Shown here piece after piece: positions 27,983 to 35,914 of a stretch of DNA of 64,000 nucleotides. The stretch comes from Paenibacillus_F chitinolyticus_A (GTDB lineage: Bacteria > Bacillota > Bacilli > Paenibacillales > NBRC-103111). Below the pieces are notes generated by a model. That model was given only the letters and a program-made list of their open reading frames with translations. It did no database searches and was not told the DNA's origin. The stretch's first letter is position 1; each line of letters begins with the position of its first letter. The stretch spans positions 1,612,001 to 1,676,000 of the forward strand of contig NZ_CP173427.1 in NCBI RefSeq assembly GCF_045038035.1, in the 5' to 3' direction. Made by a program: the position numbers and the translations under genes.

Positions 27983-29491
27983 TCAGTAGTTGATTTTATT
28001 CACGGCATCTGTTAATTGATGTGGACTTCGATGAACATATCGTGCAGTATTTTCTGGCCGGTCATGTCTTGCTAGATACATCAGTAACTGTGGCGGGCAA
28101 TCCGAACGTTCCGACAGCCTGCTTATGAAAGCATGCCGGAGTAAATGGGGACCTCCCGGATAATTCCAACCAGCGACAAAGGAATAGAGCCTGTAGCGTG
28201 CCCGTAATTCGCGAATAATTGCTTGGATATTGTCGCCGAACACATAGTCATTACGAGAACGGCTTGCCATCAGAGATTGAAAATACTTTTGTAATGGTTC
28301 AGGTAACGGGAGCAAGACCGATTTCTCGTTTTTGCCGAAGACAGAGATGGTTTTATTCTCTATATTGAGGTCCTCATAACGAATACTTGCTACCTCATGT
28401 ATCCGCAACCCAAGTAAGAGCATCAACCCAAATGCTGCGAGCTCCAGTATTGGCTGGTCTGAATGACGTAGGATCGTTTGGTAAAAGTTTTGAAGTTCAG
28501 CATCGGTCGGTAAATCGCGATAAAGGTACTTCTCATACGGGATTCCGGAGACATCCAAAGTAATGTCTTTAGAGAGCCAGCCTAACTTGAAAAGGTTAGA
28601 CAATAAGTATCGGATATCGTAGAAACGGTCACTAACCGTGTGTTTGCTATAGACACCTTTCGATGCCAGCCGTAATAAGTACTGCCTGAATTCGATGAGT
28701 AGCTCTTCCGTAACCATCGATAAAGGAAGGTCGTTGATCGAGTTACTCTGGAATTGGATGTAATCGGTATGGAGCCAATTCATAAACATGGTGTAACTGA
28801 ACTTGTACTTGGCAACAGATTTAACTTTCACCCCTGATCGGATTAAATAGATGATGTGCGCATTTATCGCAGGGTGATGGATAACTTGAGTTGCTTCTTC
28901 TGGAGACTGACTCTCACAAGGTTTCTTTAGATCGAATTCATACGAGAATAATTTTCTAGATATCGCAAGAATCATGTCTCGTTGAATAAAGTCCGGGTAT
29001 GATTGTTCCGTGAAATTAATAAGGTCATCTTTATTGGTCAATTCCTTGTCTTGAATGGATCGAGCATCAAGCCCAGTGCGGGTTTTGAAAAAATTAATGA
29101 GCTCTAGTGCGTATTGAATCAAAGAAAAATAGCTGGTTGATTTGAGTGACTTTTTCTTTTCCAGGAAATCGAGTACTACAGGTGTAAAAATTCGACCTTG
29201 GATTTGGGTTTTAAAAAGCCATTCATTCAAGCCATGCGAGCCTAGAGAACTTATTGACGTATCCTCTTCAGGCCAACGAAATGCATACATGGTATTCAAG
29301 AACAACAGCACCTTCTCCCAACTTAAGCTCTTGATATCATGATTGCCAGTTGGGGAGGTTTCTAAACATTCTAGCGAAGTAGAGTTCTCATAAGAAGCAA
29401 TCTCTGCAATAGTTTTCGCATTTTGCTTCCAATGATCCGAATACATGAATCCCAAAATATCGATATCTTTAATATTCTGATCGTTATCCAT
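27983..29491 (-). CDS. tyrosine recombinase, first of a trio
   Basis: 502 residues, the largest and first transcribed of the three. Its catalytic C-terminus has LLGLRIHEV (Arg), PHLLRHAF (box II) and ARHDRPENTARY (box III His and Tyr). The long N-terminal half (about 200 extra residues) is helical and of unknown function. The start lies about 130 bases from the inverted repeat pair at 29621-29711, the expected place for an element end and the operon promoter. Codon and base composition are AT-rich compared with neighbours, a sign of separate origin. Confidence 0.9.
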   Translation of the reverse strand: MDNDQNIKDIDILGFMYSDHWKQNAKTIAEIASYENSTSLECLETSPTGNHDIKSLSWEKVLLFLNTMYAFRWPEEDTSISSLGSHGLNEWLFKTQIQGRIFTPVVLDFLEKKKSLKSTSYFSLIQYALELINFFKTRTGLDARSIQDKELTNKDDLINFTEQSYPDFIQRDMILAISRKLFSYEFDLKKPCESQSPEEATQVIHHPAINAHIIYLIRSGVKVKSVAKYKFSYTMFMNWLHTDYIQFQSNSINDLPLSMVTEELLIEFRQYLLRLASKGVYSKHTVSDRFYDIRYLLSNLFKLGWLSKDITLDVSGIPYEKYLYRDLPTDAELQNFYQTILRHSDQPILELAAFGLMLLLGLRIHEVASIRYEDLNIENKTISVFGKNEKSVLLPLPEPLQKYFQSLMASRSRNDYVFGDNIQAIIRELRARYRLYSFVAGWNYPGGPHLLRHAFISRLSERSDCPPQLLMYLARHDRPENTARYVHRSPHQLTDAVNKINY

Positions 29492-29620
29492 CTACATCTC
29501 TCCCTCAGATTCTGTTTCTTTGACCGTTCAGACAGCAGCTTTTGCTTAAGAAAGGAGGTGGGGCCCGATGGTCCACATCATTGATGTAAAGGTATCATTT
29601 GCTTTCGTTTTCTGTCCTGG

Positions 29621-29711
29621 TTGCTCCACAAATGGAGCAAAAGCTCGTTGGGTTTTCGGGTTATGCGAGGATTTCGGTCGAAAGAAACAAGAATCTGCTC
29701 CATTTGTGGAG
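29621..29711. repeat. paired inverted repeat, possible recombinase binding site
   Basis: A perfect 20-base palindrome (TTGCTCCA, CAAA, TGGAGCAA) at 29621-29640 and the reverse complement of its 14-base core, CTCCATTTGTGGAG, at 29698-29711. Each copy is itself dyad-symmetric and they are about 58 bases apart. This lies upstream of the trio operon. Confidence 0.65.
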
Positions 29712-29766
29712 AGTTGATGATGAGTGCTTTGATACGGGATTAAGCTGATGGAGTGTAAAGCTTAGG

Positions 29767-30528
29767 TTGAAGGAAGACATTCTTCAACTAGCCTTAAAAT
29801 TCATCCATGGTGAAATAGACGAAATCACTTATATCAGCAGGCATGATCGAGACTGGTATGAGGTGAAAGAACTGGCAGCTACTGACCCAATAACTTTTGG
29901 TATTCTGCTGCGGAAGCTCTCCTTGCCTAATCGTCGAAGAGCATTGATTCAGGCTTTTGCTTTAAGGACAGTGGAGCTAAGAACACTCTTGCTGGGGGAT
30001 TTTTCGGATTCTTCTTCAACGATTTCTGACCTATATCATCCAGTGAAATATAGAAGAAGATTTACCAATGAGCTGCTAGCCCAATTTGGCATCATCCACC
30101 GCGTACCTTTTGATTGGGTTTATAAGGATGGGTCTGTTGTAGAGCGATGGAACTTCAAAAATTATGATTTTAGCGGGATAGCTTTAACTTGTATGGAAGC
30201 CATAATTCCGCTATTGAGAATGGCTGAAGACCGTAATAGAGATGTAAATGGATATGTCGTCCAGACAAGCACGGATCAAGAATGTTATATCCGATTGGAA
30301 TCACGAGCGGATGTGGTCGTTGTTGATCTTTATCAAGCTGATTTATTGAGTTTGGACCAACTCATGTCCGCTCTAAAATCGACGTCCTTCACATGGTCTG
30401 GATTCATTACCCAATCCGTTATACCTGGGTACCGATACTGGACATTCATTGGGGCGGATCATGAATCAGCTATTGCTCGGATCATGGAAACAGAGTTCAA
30501 GTATATCCAAAACACCATGCGCTTGTGA
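29767..30528 (+). CDS. uncharacterised protein
   Basis: 253 residues from a TTG at 29767, the only start codon before the frame closes upstream; the ribosome site is weak, so the gene may be 5'-truncated. The sequence is mixed alpha/beta and soluble. An N-terminal helix rich in acidic residues is followed by a strongly structured region ending in SGFITQSVIPGYRYWTF. No family recognised. It lies between the recombinase trio and the serine recombinase and has the same AT-rich composition. Confidence 0.6.
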   Translation: MKEDILQLALKFIHGEIDEITYISRHDRDWYEVKELAATDPITFGILLRKLSLPNRRRALIQAFALRTVELRTLLLGDFSDSSSTISDLYHPVKYRRRFTNELLAQFGIIHRVPFDWVYKDGSVVERWNFKNYDFSGIALTCMEAIIPLLRMAEDRNRDVNGYVVQTSTDQECYIRLESRADVVVVDLYQADLLSLDQLMSALKSTSFTWSGFITQSVIPGYRYWTFIGADHESAIARIMETEFKYIQNTMRL

Positions 30529-30572
30529 TAGGACAAACCGCAGATGGAATAAGGTGTATTGAGGTGAAAAGT

Positions 30573-30725
30573 ATGGAGCGAATGCCGACAATCAAAATCG
30601 TATATGTGCCTCATACTTTATGTAGCGATACTGCACAAAACTCAAACACCTTATCTGCTGCCGAAGCCAAAAATGCCGTTATAGACTACATCCTAAAGCG
30701 TTTGATCTTGAAACCGACTGAATAA
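30573..30725 (+). CDS. small basic protein upstream of the serine recombinase
   Basis: 50 residues from the ATG at 30573, with GAGGTGA upstream. A short beta-like N-terminus (TIKIVYVPH) precedes a helix ending in Lys/Arg. A terminator directly follows. Small proteins next to large serine recombinases sometimes are recombination directionality factors that permit excision; that is an inference from position only. It overlaps nothing and may be a spurious ORF. Confidence 0.45.
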   Translation: MERMPTIKIVYVPHTLCSDTAQNSNTLSAAEAKNAVIDYILKRLILKPTE

Positions 30726-30737
30726 GCCGGTTTTTTT
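30711..30737 (+). terminator. rho-independent terminator
   Basis: AACCG/CGGTT stem with an internal bulge followed by seven T residues, directly after the 50-residue ORF and before the recombinase gene. Confidence 0.65.
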
Positions 30738-30798
30738 GTTTCTTCGTTTGTCCATACTGGAATGTAATTGTGGTAAGAAAGGAGAATGGTGAACCTCC

Positions 30799-32439
30799 AT
30801 GTATACGGCTATATATCCACGGGTTTCTACAGGAATGCAAGCATCAGAGGGCACAAGCCTTGATGCACAAATTGAGATTTGTATGCGGAAAGCGAAAGAT
30901 TTGGGGATCCCCGAATCCATGATCAAGGTTTATCGCGAGGAAGGATTCACGGGTGAAGATATTGATCGGCCCGCCATGAATGAATTCAGGCAGGATGCTG
31001 CACAAGGTCTGATCCGTCGTTTGATTGTTACGCATCCTGACCGGTTGACCAGGGACTTGACGGATAAATTAATCCTTTGCCGTGAGCTGGAGCGGAGCAA
31101 TATCGAGCTGGTGTTCGTGGACACGGAATACCGGAATACGCCGGAAGGGCAGCTTTTTTTCAACCTGATGAGTTCCATAGCACAATACGAGTTGTCTTTA
31201 ATCAAGAAGCGGACGGTACGCGGAAGACTCAAAGCGGTGGAAAAAGATAAGAAGATCATGCCCATGCGTGTGGCTCCCTATGGATATGATCTTCATGAAA
31301 ATACCTTGATTATCAATGCGCAGGAAGCCGAATTTGTCCAGAAGATATACCACTGGTATGTTCATGAGAACTATACGCTTCGTGAAATCGGGGATCGACT
31401 CTATGCGTTGGGGGCGGTACCCAAACGAGGGGAAAGCAGGAACTGGAGCGCCAGTTCCATTAGAAGGGTTCTTACTTCTGAGGTGTACATCGGCAAGTTC
31501 TATTACAATCGTAGAGAAACCCGGAAGATTCGCGGGGAGAAAACCAAGAACGGCACACCGAAAAAAACATATGCCTTTCGCGAGGAAAAGGACTGGATTG
31601 AGGTTACCGTGCCAAGTATCATTGACCCGCAACTGTTTGAATTAGCCCAGGTGCAGAAAGAGAAAAACATGAAACGGTCAGGAAATGTAAAGTATGAGTA
31701 TTTGTTAAAATCCATGATCCGGTGTGGACATTGCGGCAGAATGTGGCAAGCAACTACTTATACAGGCCGGGTAAATAAAGAAACGGGAGAAAAGATCCGT
31801 TACACCTGCTACAGATGTCCAAACCTCTTCCCAAAGAAGTATGGTGAAGGAGTTGAGAAGTGCCCAACTCAAACGTTGCGCGCCGATATGTTGGATCATT
31901 ACGTCTGGCAGCTCATTTTGGAGACATTGTCTAATCCCGATGATTATATGGAGCGGCTGCAAAGCAAATCGAATGAGATTAACCTGGAACTTCAATCCGC
32001 CGCGGACCACATCAAACGTCAGCTGGAGCAGAAGGAGAAGGAAAAGGAAAAAATCAAAATCATGTTCAAGCGGGAGGTCATTGATGAGCAGGAGATGCTT
32101 ACCGAAATGCAAAAGATTAATGCCGGACTAAAGTCGTTGGAGCAAGAGCTTGCCGGGTACGAAAAGCAGTTGTCAGAACAAGCGGAGAAGGAAATATCGG
32201 CCAATCGGATTGCCGAGGTCTCCAAGGCTGTCCGAAACTTTATCGAGAGCGCCGGCGACGAGCTTACCCTTGAGGAGAAGCGACATATCCTGGAGACCCT
32301 GGTTGATGAAGTTATTATTCGCTACGACGGGAACGAAGTACAGATTACTGCAGTCGGAGCACTAGATGAGTTAAAACGCCAACAATTTATTCAGCATGAG
32401 GATGACATCGGTTCGTGTTCACAACCTCAAGAAGTTTGA
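30799..32439 (+). CDS. large serine recombinase of the SpoIVCA type
   Basis: 546 residues. The resolvase domain is at 1-145 with the catalytic serine in YPRVSTGMQ and the THPDRLTRD arginine motif. A recombinase domain follows (about 155-280), then a zinc ribbon with CGHCG and later CYRC and KCPT cysteines, and a coiled coil at about 390-460. The last codons and the TGA stop are read from sigK DNA across the junction. SpoIVCA-type enzymes cut the skin element out of sigK in the mother cell; adjacency to sigK argues for the same job here. In B. subtilis the recombinase gene is controlled by sigma-E and SpoIIID; I found no convincing sigma-E promoter. The ATG is the only usable start since the frame is closed upstream. 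Confidence 0.95.
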   Translation: MYTAIYPRVSTGMQASEGTSLDAQIEICMRKAKDLGIPESMIKVYREEGFTGEDIDRPAMNEFRQDAAQGLIRRLIVTHPDRLTRDLTDKLILCRELERSNIELVFVDTEYRNTPEGQLFFNLMSSIAQYELSLIKKRTVRGRLKAVEKDKKIMPMRVAPYGYDLHENTLIINAQEAEFVQKIYHWYVHENYTLREIGDRLYALGAVPKRGESRNWSASSIRRVLTSEVYIGKFYYNRRETRKIRGEKTKNGTPKKTYAFREEKDWIEVTVPSIIDPQLFELAQVQKEKNMKRSGNVKYEYLLKSMIRCGHCGRMWQATTYTGRVNKETGEKIRYTCYRCPNLFPKKYGEGVEKCPTQTLRADMLDHYVWQLILETLSNPDDYMERLQSKSNEINLELQSAADHIKRQLEQKEKEKEKIKIMFKREVIDEQEMLTEMQKINAGLKSLEQELAGYEKQLSEQAEKEISANRIAEVSKAVRNFIESAGDELTLEEKRHILETLVDEVIIRYDGNEVQITAVGALDELKRQQFIQHEDDIGSCSQPQEV

Positions 32440-32440
32440 C
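32426..32440. other. element-sigK junction (attachment site, right end)
   Basis: From 32428 on, the sequence follows the sigK frame (codons for KKFDNTGED start at 32429). Upstream of 32427 the frame gives MRMTSVRVHNL, which is not sigma-K (the family has LRLVAHIV there). The crossover is therefore at or just left of the TC at 32427-32428. The exact core cannot be fixed without the other end. Confidence 0.8.
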
Positions 32441-32932
32441 AACACCGGCGAGGATCTGGAAGATCTCATTTCGATCGGAACGATCGGCCTCATCAAAGCG
32501 ATCGAGAGCTTTTCCCCGACCAAAGGGACCAAGCTGGCGACTTTCGCGGCAAGATGTATAGAGAATGAAATCCTCATGCATTTACGTTCTCTGAAAAAGA
32601 CACGAAAAGACGTTTCACTACACGATCCGATAGGAACCGATAAGGAAGGTAATGAAATTACGTTAATCGATATCCTCGGAACGGAAGCGGACGACGTCGT
32701 CGACAAGGTGCAGCTGAAGATCGAGAAAAGCAAGATTTACCGCAACCTCGATATTTTGGACGAACGCGAAAAAGAAGTGGTGGTCGGACGTTTCGGATTG
32801 GAACACGGAGGTGAAGAGCGGACCCAGCGGGAAATCGCGAAGGAACTGGGAATCTCCCGGAGTTATGTTTCACGCATAGAGAAACGAGCGCTGATGAAGC
32901 TGTACCACGAGTTTTACAAAGCGAAGCGGTAA
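32429..32932 (+). CDS. sigK: sporulation sigma factor sigma-K, C-terminal part (interrupted gene)
   Basis: 167 codons of sigma-K, from region 2 (KKFDNTGEDLEDLISIGTIG) through region 4 (TQREIAKELGISRSYVSRIEKRALMK) to the natural TAA. Intact sigma-K is about 230-240 residues. The missing N-terminal part, with the pro-sequence and region 1-2.1, must be at the far side of the element. Sigma-K directs late mother-cell gene expression, including coat and cortex maturation. As it stands the fragment has no ribosome site and cannot make a working factor. The frame is open back to an ATG at 32396, but that part is element sequence. If excision is developmental, the gene is rebuilt only in the mother cell. 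Confidence 0.95.
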   Translation, partial: KKFDNTGEDLEDLISIGTIGLIKAIESFSPTKGTKLATFAARCIENEILMHLRSLKKTRKDVSLHDPIGTDKEGNEITLIDILGTEADDVVDKVQLKIEKSKIYRNLDILDEREKEVVVGRFGLEHGGEERTQREIAKELGISRSYVSRIEKRALMKLYHEFYKAKR

Positions 32933-32956
32933 AAGGAACCTTTCTGATACAGGATT

Positions 32957-32981
32957 ACCCCCTCTTGATGAGGGTTTTTTT
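32957..32981 (+). terminator. sigK terminator
   Basis: CCCTC/GAGGG stem (32960-32974) with a TTGAT loop, followed by seven T residues. Confidence 0.8.
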
Positions 32982-32990
32982 ACTTTCTGC

Positions 32991-33020
32991 TTGTAATACA
33001 TGTAGTACATATTGTACTAT
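32991..33020 (+). promoter_or_regulatory. promoter with overlapping operator, XRE regulator gene
   Basis: -35-like TTGTAA (32991) and -10-like TACTAT (33015) at 18-base spacing. Over the -10 lies the inverted repeat TAGTAC-ATATT-GTACTA (33003-33019). Regulators of this class commonly repress their own promoter, so autoregulation is likely. Confidence 0.55.
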
Positions 33021-33050
33021 ATAAGAAAAGAGGTTGGGAGGCGTTCCAGA

Positions 33051-33470
33051 TTGACTACTTTAGGAGAAATACTAAAAAATCTGCGCGGTAAAGAAAGCTT
33101 GAGAGAGGCTGCGCAGCGTGCCGGTGTCAGTCACAGTTATTTGCGCTATGTCGAGAAAGGGATAGATCCCAGAACCGGCGCCGCATTGAAGCCTTCTCCG
33201 GAAACGTTAAAACGTCTGGCCAAAGCGTATAATTATCCCTATCAGCAGCTGATGAATATGGCGGGGTACTCGGGTACGGAAACCGGTGAGGCGGTAACGA
33301 ACTACCTCTACCTTTTTGATCAAGAAACGCTGGAGCGTTTGGATGAACTGAGCGAAGGAGATAAGCTGTTTATCGTCTCGCAGTTCGAAAGCTCCGTAAA
33401 ATACTTTTACAACCGCGATCTTGCTTCAAAAGAAACGGCTTCCGGTGACACTTCGGTAGAGCGTTCCTAA
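33051..33470 (+). CDS. XRE-family helix-turn-helix regulator
   Basis: 139 residues from a TTG start at 33051 with GGGAGG upstream; the frame is open a further 13 codons but without a ribosome site. The N-terminal 65 residues are a Cro/CI-type helix-turn-helix (SLREAAQRAGVSHSYLRYVEKG); the rest is helical, probably for oligomerisation. Similar to SinR/XRE regulators of sporulating Firmicutes that read out spore or biofilm states, but no specific relative is claimed. An operator-like repeat lies over its own promoter. It is adjacent to sigK but separated by a terminator. Confidence 0.85.
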   Translation: MTTLGEILKNLRGKESLREAAQRAGVSHSYLRYVEKGIDPRTGAALKPSPETLKRLAKAYNYPYQQLMNMAGYSGTETGEAVTNYLYLFDQETLERLDELSEGDKLFIVSQFESSVKYFYNRDLASKETASGDTSVERS

Positions 33471-33523
33471 ATCATCTGTCTACATAAGATCATCACCGAG
33501 CCCGCGCTCCATACCATACCTTG

Positions 33524-33549
33524 AAAGACCTCGCCTGAGGTCTTTTTTT
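33524..33549 (+). terminator. rho-independent terminator
   Basis: Perfect 7-base arms AGACCTC/GAGGTCT with a 4-base loop and a T-rich tail, downstream of the XRE gene. Confidence 0.85.
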
Positions 33550-33604
33550 CTTTAGCAATTTCGACAAAATAACCCCATATTCAATGATTTGAAAATGTGC
33601 TTGA

Positions 33605-34162
33605 ATGAACGAGGAAGTAAATTTAAGGAAAAGAGCGGATCGGAATATGGAGCCTTTTGTCAGAGAGTTGAATCAAAACGGAAAAGAGGTTTATGAGGGC
33701 GATCATTCACGAGCGGGAATATCGGGATTTGGCGGTTGGTTAATTGTGTTTTCGATCGGGTTGATCCTTACGTTTATCTACGCCGTCTATAGCCTGGTCG
33801 ATTATGTATGGCCCATGTATGAGTCGGGGGAAGCTGTCGCTTATTTCAGCGACTATCCGGCTTTGGGTGCGGCCGTTTTAGTGGAGACGGTTTCGCATCT
33901 GTTCTATGCGGTATGTCCATTGGTTCTCGGCTACCTGTGCTTCAAACAAAAACGGCTTTTTAAAACGGTGTCCATCGCTTACCTGCTGCTAAGCTTATTG
34001 CTTTCTGCGGTTGCTTATTACGCTTACTTGTCCGTTTCCGAATTGGCACCCGATTTTGTAGACGGGGCCCTTCGAGATTTGATAAAGACCGGGATCACCT
34101 GTCTGATTTGGACTTTGTATTTTGTGAAATCGGAGCGGGTGAGAAATACGTATATCGCTTGA
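33605..34162 (+). CDS. DUF2569-type four-helix membrane protein
   Basis: 185 residues; four hydrophobic helices at about 40-62, 95-118, 122-145 and 158-176. The first helix begins with GFGGWLIVFSIGLILTF, the GxGGWL pattern of DUF2569 proteins. Function of the family is unknown. The ribosome site is weak. A terminator follows. Confidence 0.75.
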   Translation: MNEEVNLRKRADRNMEPFVRELNQNGKEVYEGDHSRAGISGFGGWLIVFSIGLILTFIYAVYSLVDYVWPMYESGEAVAYFSDYPALGAAVLVETVSHLFYAVCPLVLGYLCFKQKRLFKTVSIAYLLLSLLLSAVAYYAYLSVSELAPDFVDGALRDLIKTGITCLIWTLYFVKSERVRNTYIA

Positions 34163-34203
34163 GGTTTAACGAGTTTACCCAGGATTTGTTCTACTTAACT
34201 ACG

Positions 34204-34231
34204 ACCCTTGACAGTTGGTGTCAGGGGTTTT
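34204..34231 (+). terminator. rho-independent terminator
   Basis: ACCCTTGACA arm pairs with TGTCAGGGGT (one wobble) around a 5-base loop, then four T residues. The 240-base gap to the next gene shows nothing else. Confidence 0.6.
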
Positions 34232-34405
34232 GCTTCGTTCTTGAACCTCGTAATTTTTTGTATAAGATAAGTAATCTTACATCCCACGAATATAAAAATT
34301 CAGCTCCTTTACAGGAGGAAAATGGAACATCTAGTAGAAAAAGATAAATGATCGTATTCCCTGCTTTGTTAATCGAAGCGGGATTCAAGACGGGAGGCAT
34401 GAGCA

Positions 34406-35842
34406 GTGCCAGGCTCACTTAAGCTTTTATCGTGGAACATTCAAAAATTCGGGGAGGACAAGATGAACGACGTGTCGTTTATCGAGTACGTCGCCCGGGT
34501 CATTCAATTGACCGAATCGGATGTCGTCGGAATCATGGAGCTGGTCGGCTGGCTCGGCAACGAAATCAAGGACACGCTCGTCACCTGCCTCAACAACCTG
34601 GAGAAGAAAAAGAACAACGGCAAAGGCAGCGGCATCACCTGGACCGGAGAAGCGAGTGAAATGACGCCGGCGCGCCCCAATGAGCAGTATGTGTTTCTAT
34701 GGAAAAGCGGCTTGTTCAGCAGGCAGGCAAGCCTTCTGTGGAACGTTGTCGGCGAGACCATGTTCGATACGTATTTCAAAACCTATAAAGTGAGCGCAAG
34801 CGATCAAGAATTGTTTTGGAAAAGCCTGTTCAAGAACGGATGGCTCGATGCGGCCTTTATGATTCCTTACAAAAAGTTCGAGCTGATGCTAAAAAATTAC
34901 AAACTGCTGGATTTGACGAAGAAAGCCCCCACGATTGCCTTGACCGACGCCCAGAAAAAGGACATCGTCGATCTGCTCCTGGCCGAATCGCCGGAAGCGT
35001 TCCCGCTTCGCGGTTCCCGCCCGCCTTTCGTGCTGCGCGCCCTGACAAGCGGAACGAATGTCGACCTCACCCTCGTCCTTTACCACGCACCCGGACCCGG
35101 AGACAGCCTGCCGATTATCGCCAGCAACCAATTGAATCCGACTGTCGAGAATGCGGCTGTCGGCGTCATTATGGGCGATTTTAACGTAAGCGCGGTGGAC
35201 GCGGCTAAACAATGGGCGCTCAATTATTTTGACATGAGCCTCGGCAGACTCCAATATGTGCGCGACGCCCAGAGCGCCTATATCTACGCGCATCCTTTTC
35301 AGCGTATTACCGGCCCCGATTTCCCCAAACCCGCCAGCAATCCGGCCTTGTCCACCGTACTCAATTACGGAAAAAGGCTGTGGAGCAGCAAAACGAGTCT
35401 CACTTCAACGCTTGTGAATCCCTCCAACACGGTAGCAAGTTCCGCGAATATCGAAAGTGTGCTGTCCAGCGAGTACGATAAGTTTTTCGTAAAAGCCCCC
35501 AAAGCCGATCCTTCTGCGGCCTATGTGGTCCATCTGATGGATGTCATGATCCCCAAAAGCGTACAAATCGGCGTTCAGCCCGGCGGCGCTCCCATTATGG
35601 AGACGCGGTCGACAACGACTGCTTCCTACTCCCCCGAACTGGGAAGTCTGGCTCAAACGATTTACAACAACTGGTGGGACCGCCAAAATGCGAAGAAACG
35701 CAAATCGAAAGCGGTTACCGACATGCTCAACGCCGCGCCCAAACTGGCCGGACCGCCGTCTTCCATGTTTGAAGCCCACTATGTGTACCATCATGCCATT
35801 AGCGATCATTTGCCGATCCGGATGGAGCTTCAATATGTATAA
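34406..35842 (+). CDS. exonuclease-endonuclease-phosphatase (EEP) superfamily protein
   Basis: 478 residues from a GTG with GGGAGG upstream; an ATG seven bases earlier is in another frame and short. EEP motifs in order: LLSWNIQKFG near the start, Glu45 in GIMELVG, His227 in VLYHAPGPG, GDFN at Asp258-Asn260, and SDH with Asp467-His468 near the end. These are the metal-binding and catalytic residues of DNase I-like nucleases and phosphodiesterases. It is almost twice the usual catalytic-core length because of a long insert between residues 50 and 225 and another at 280-440. No signal peptide. It heads a block of four giant genes 66-30 bases apart, so it may be the enzyme of that system. The substrate is unknown. 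Confidence 0.8.
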   Translation: MPGSLKLLSWNIQKFGEDKMNDVSFIEYVARVIQLTESDVVGIMELVGWLGNEIKDTLVTCLNNLEKKKNNGKGSGITWTGEASEMTPARPNEQYVFLWKSGLFSRQASLLWNVVGETMFDTYFKTYKVSASDQELFWKSLFKNGWLDAAFMIPYKKFELMLKNYKLLDLTKKAPTIALTDAQKKDIVDLLLAESPEAFPLRGSRPPFVLRALTSGTNVDLTLVLYHAPGPGDSLPIIASNQLNPTVENAAVGVIMGDFNVSAVDAAKQWALNYFDMSLGRLQYVRDAQSAYIYAHPFQRITGPDFPKPASNPALSTVLNYGKRLWSSKTSLTSTLVNPSNTVASSANIESVLSSEYDKFFVKAPKADPSAAYVVHLMDVMIPKSVQIGVQPGGAPIMETRSTTTASYSPELGSLAQTIYNNWWDRQNAKKRKSKAVTDMLNAAPKLAGPPSSMFEAHYVYHHAISDHLPIRMELQYV

Positions 35843-35914
35843 GGCTCAAGGGAAGCGAAGCTTGGGCTCCAGGATGTTTTGGAACTTGTTTAAAAAAGGA
35901 AAGGAGGAGTGCGC

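Larger units (their letters stand above)
25903..29711 (-). mobile_element. recombinase-in-trio-like element nested in the sigK element
   Basis: Three contiguous, overlapping tyrosine recombinase genes and a paired inverted repeat upstream resemble RIT elements. The right boundary is tentatively put at the repeat; the left boundary is not identified. Lower GC than both sides supports a separate insertion. It may instead be part of the core of the larger element. Confidence 0.5.
1..32428. mobile_element. sigK-intervening (skin-like) element, right-hand part
   Basis: Everything left of the sigK junction near 32428 is inferred to be one element inserted in sigK. What is seen: a large serine recombinase gene ends inside the 3' part of sigK, and the 5' part of sigK (roughly the first 67 codons) is absent from the window. 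What is known: in B. subtilis and C. difficile a serine recombinase excises an intervening element in the mother cell and rejoins sigK. What is inferred: the left end lies outside the window, so the element exceeds 32 kb. It carries two defence-like gene clusters and a tyrosine recombinase trio, and may be composite. It could instead be a permanent insertion that inactivates sigK. Confidence 0.72.

Noticed and set aside
29581..29711. CRISPR-like repeat array at the CTCCA repeats
   Set aside because: Only two inverted, self-symmetric copies with one spacer-sized gap; a CRISPR needs direct repeats with several spacers.
30590..30640. Sigma-E-like promoter for the recombinase (CATACTTT near 30610)
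   Set aside because: The -35 partner is weak and the site lies inside the small ORF before a terminator, so I could not support it.
32396..32428. ATG at 32396 as start of a sigma factor gene
   Set aside because: The codons before 32429 belong to the end of the recombinase gene and are unlike sigma-K, with no ribosome site. The sigma factor must start elsewhere.
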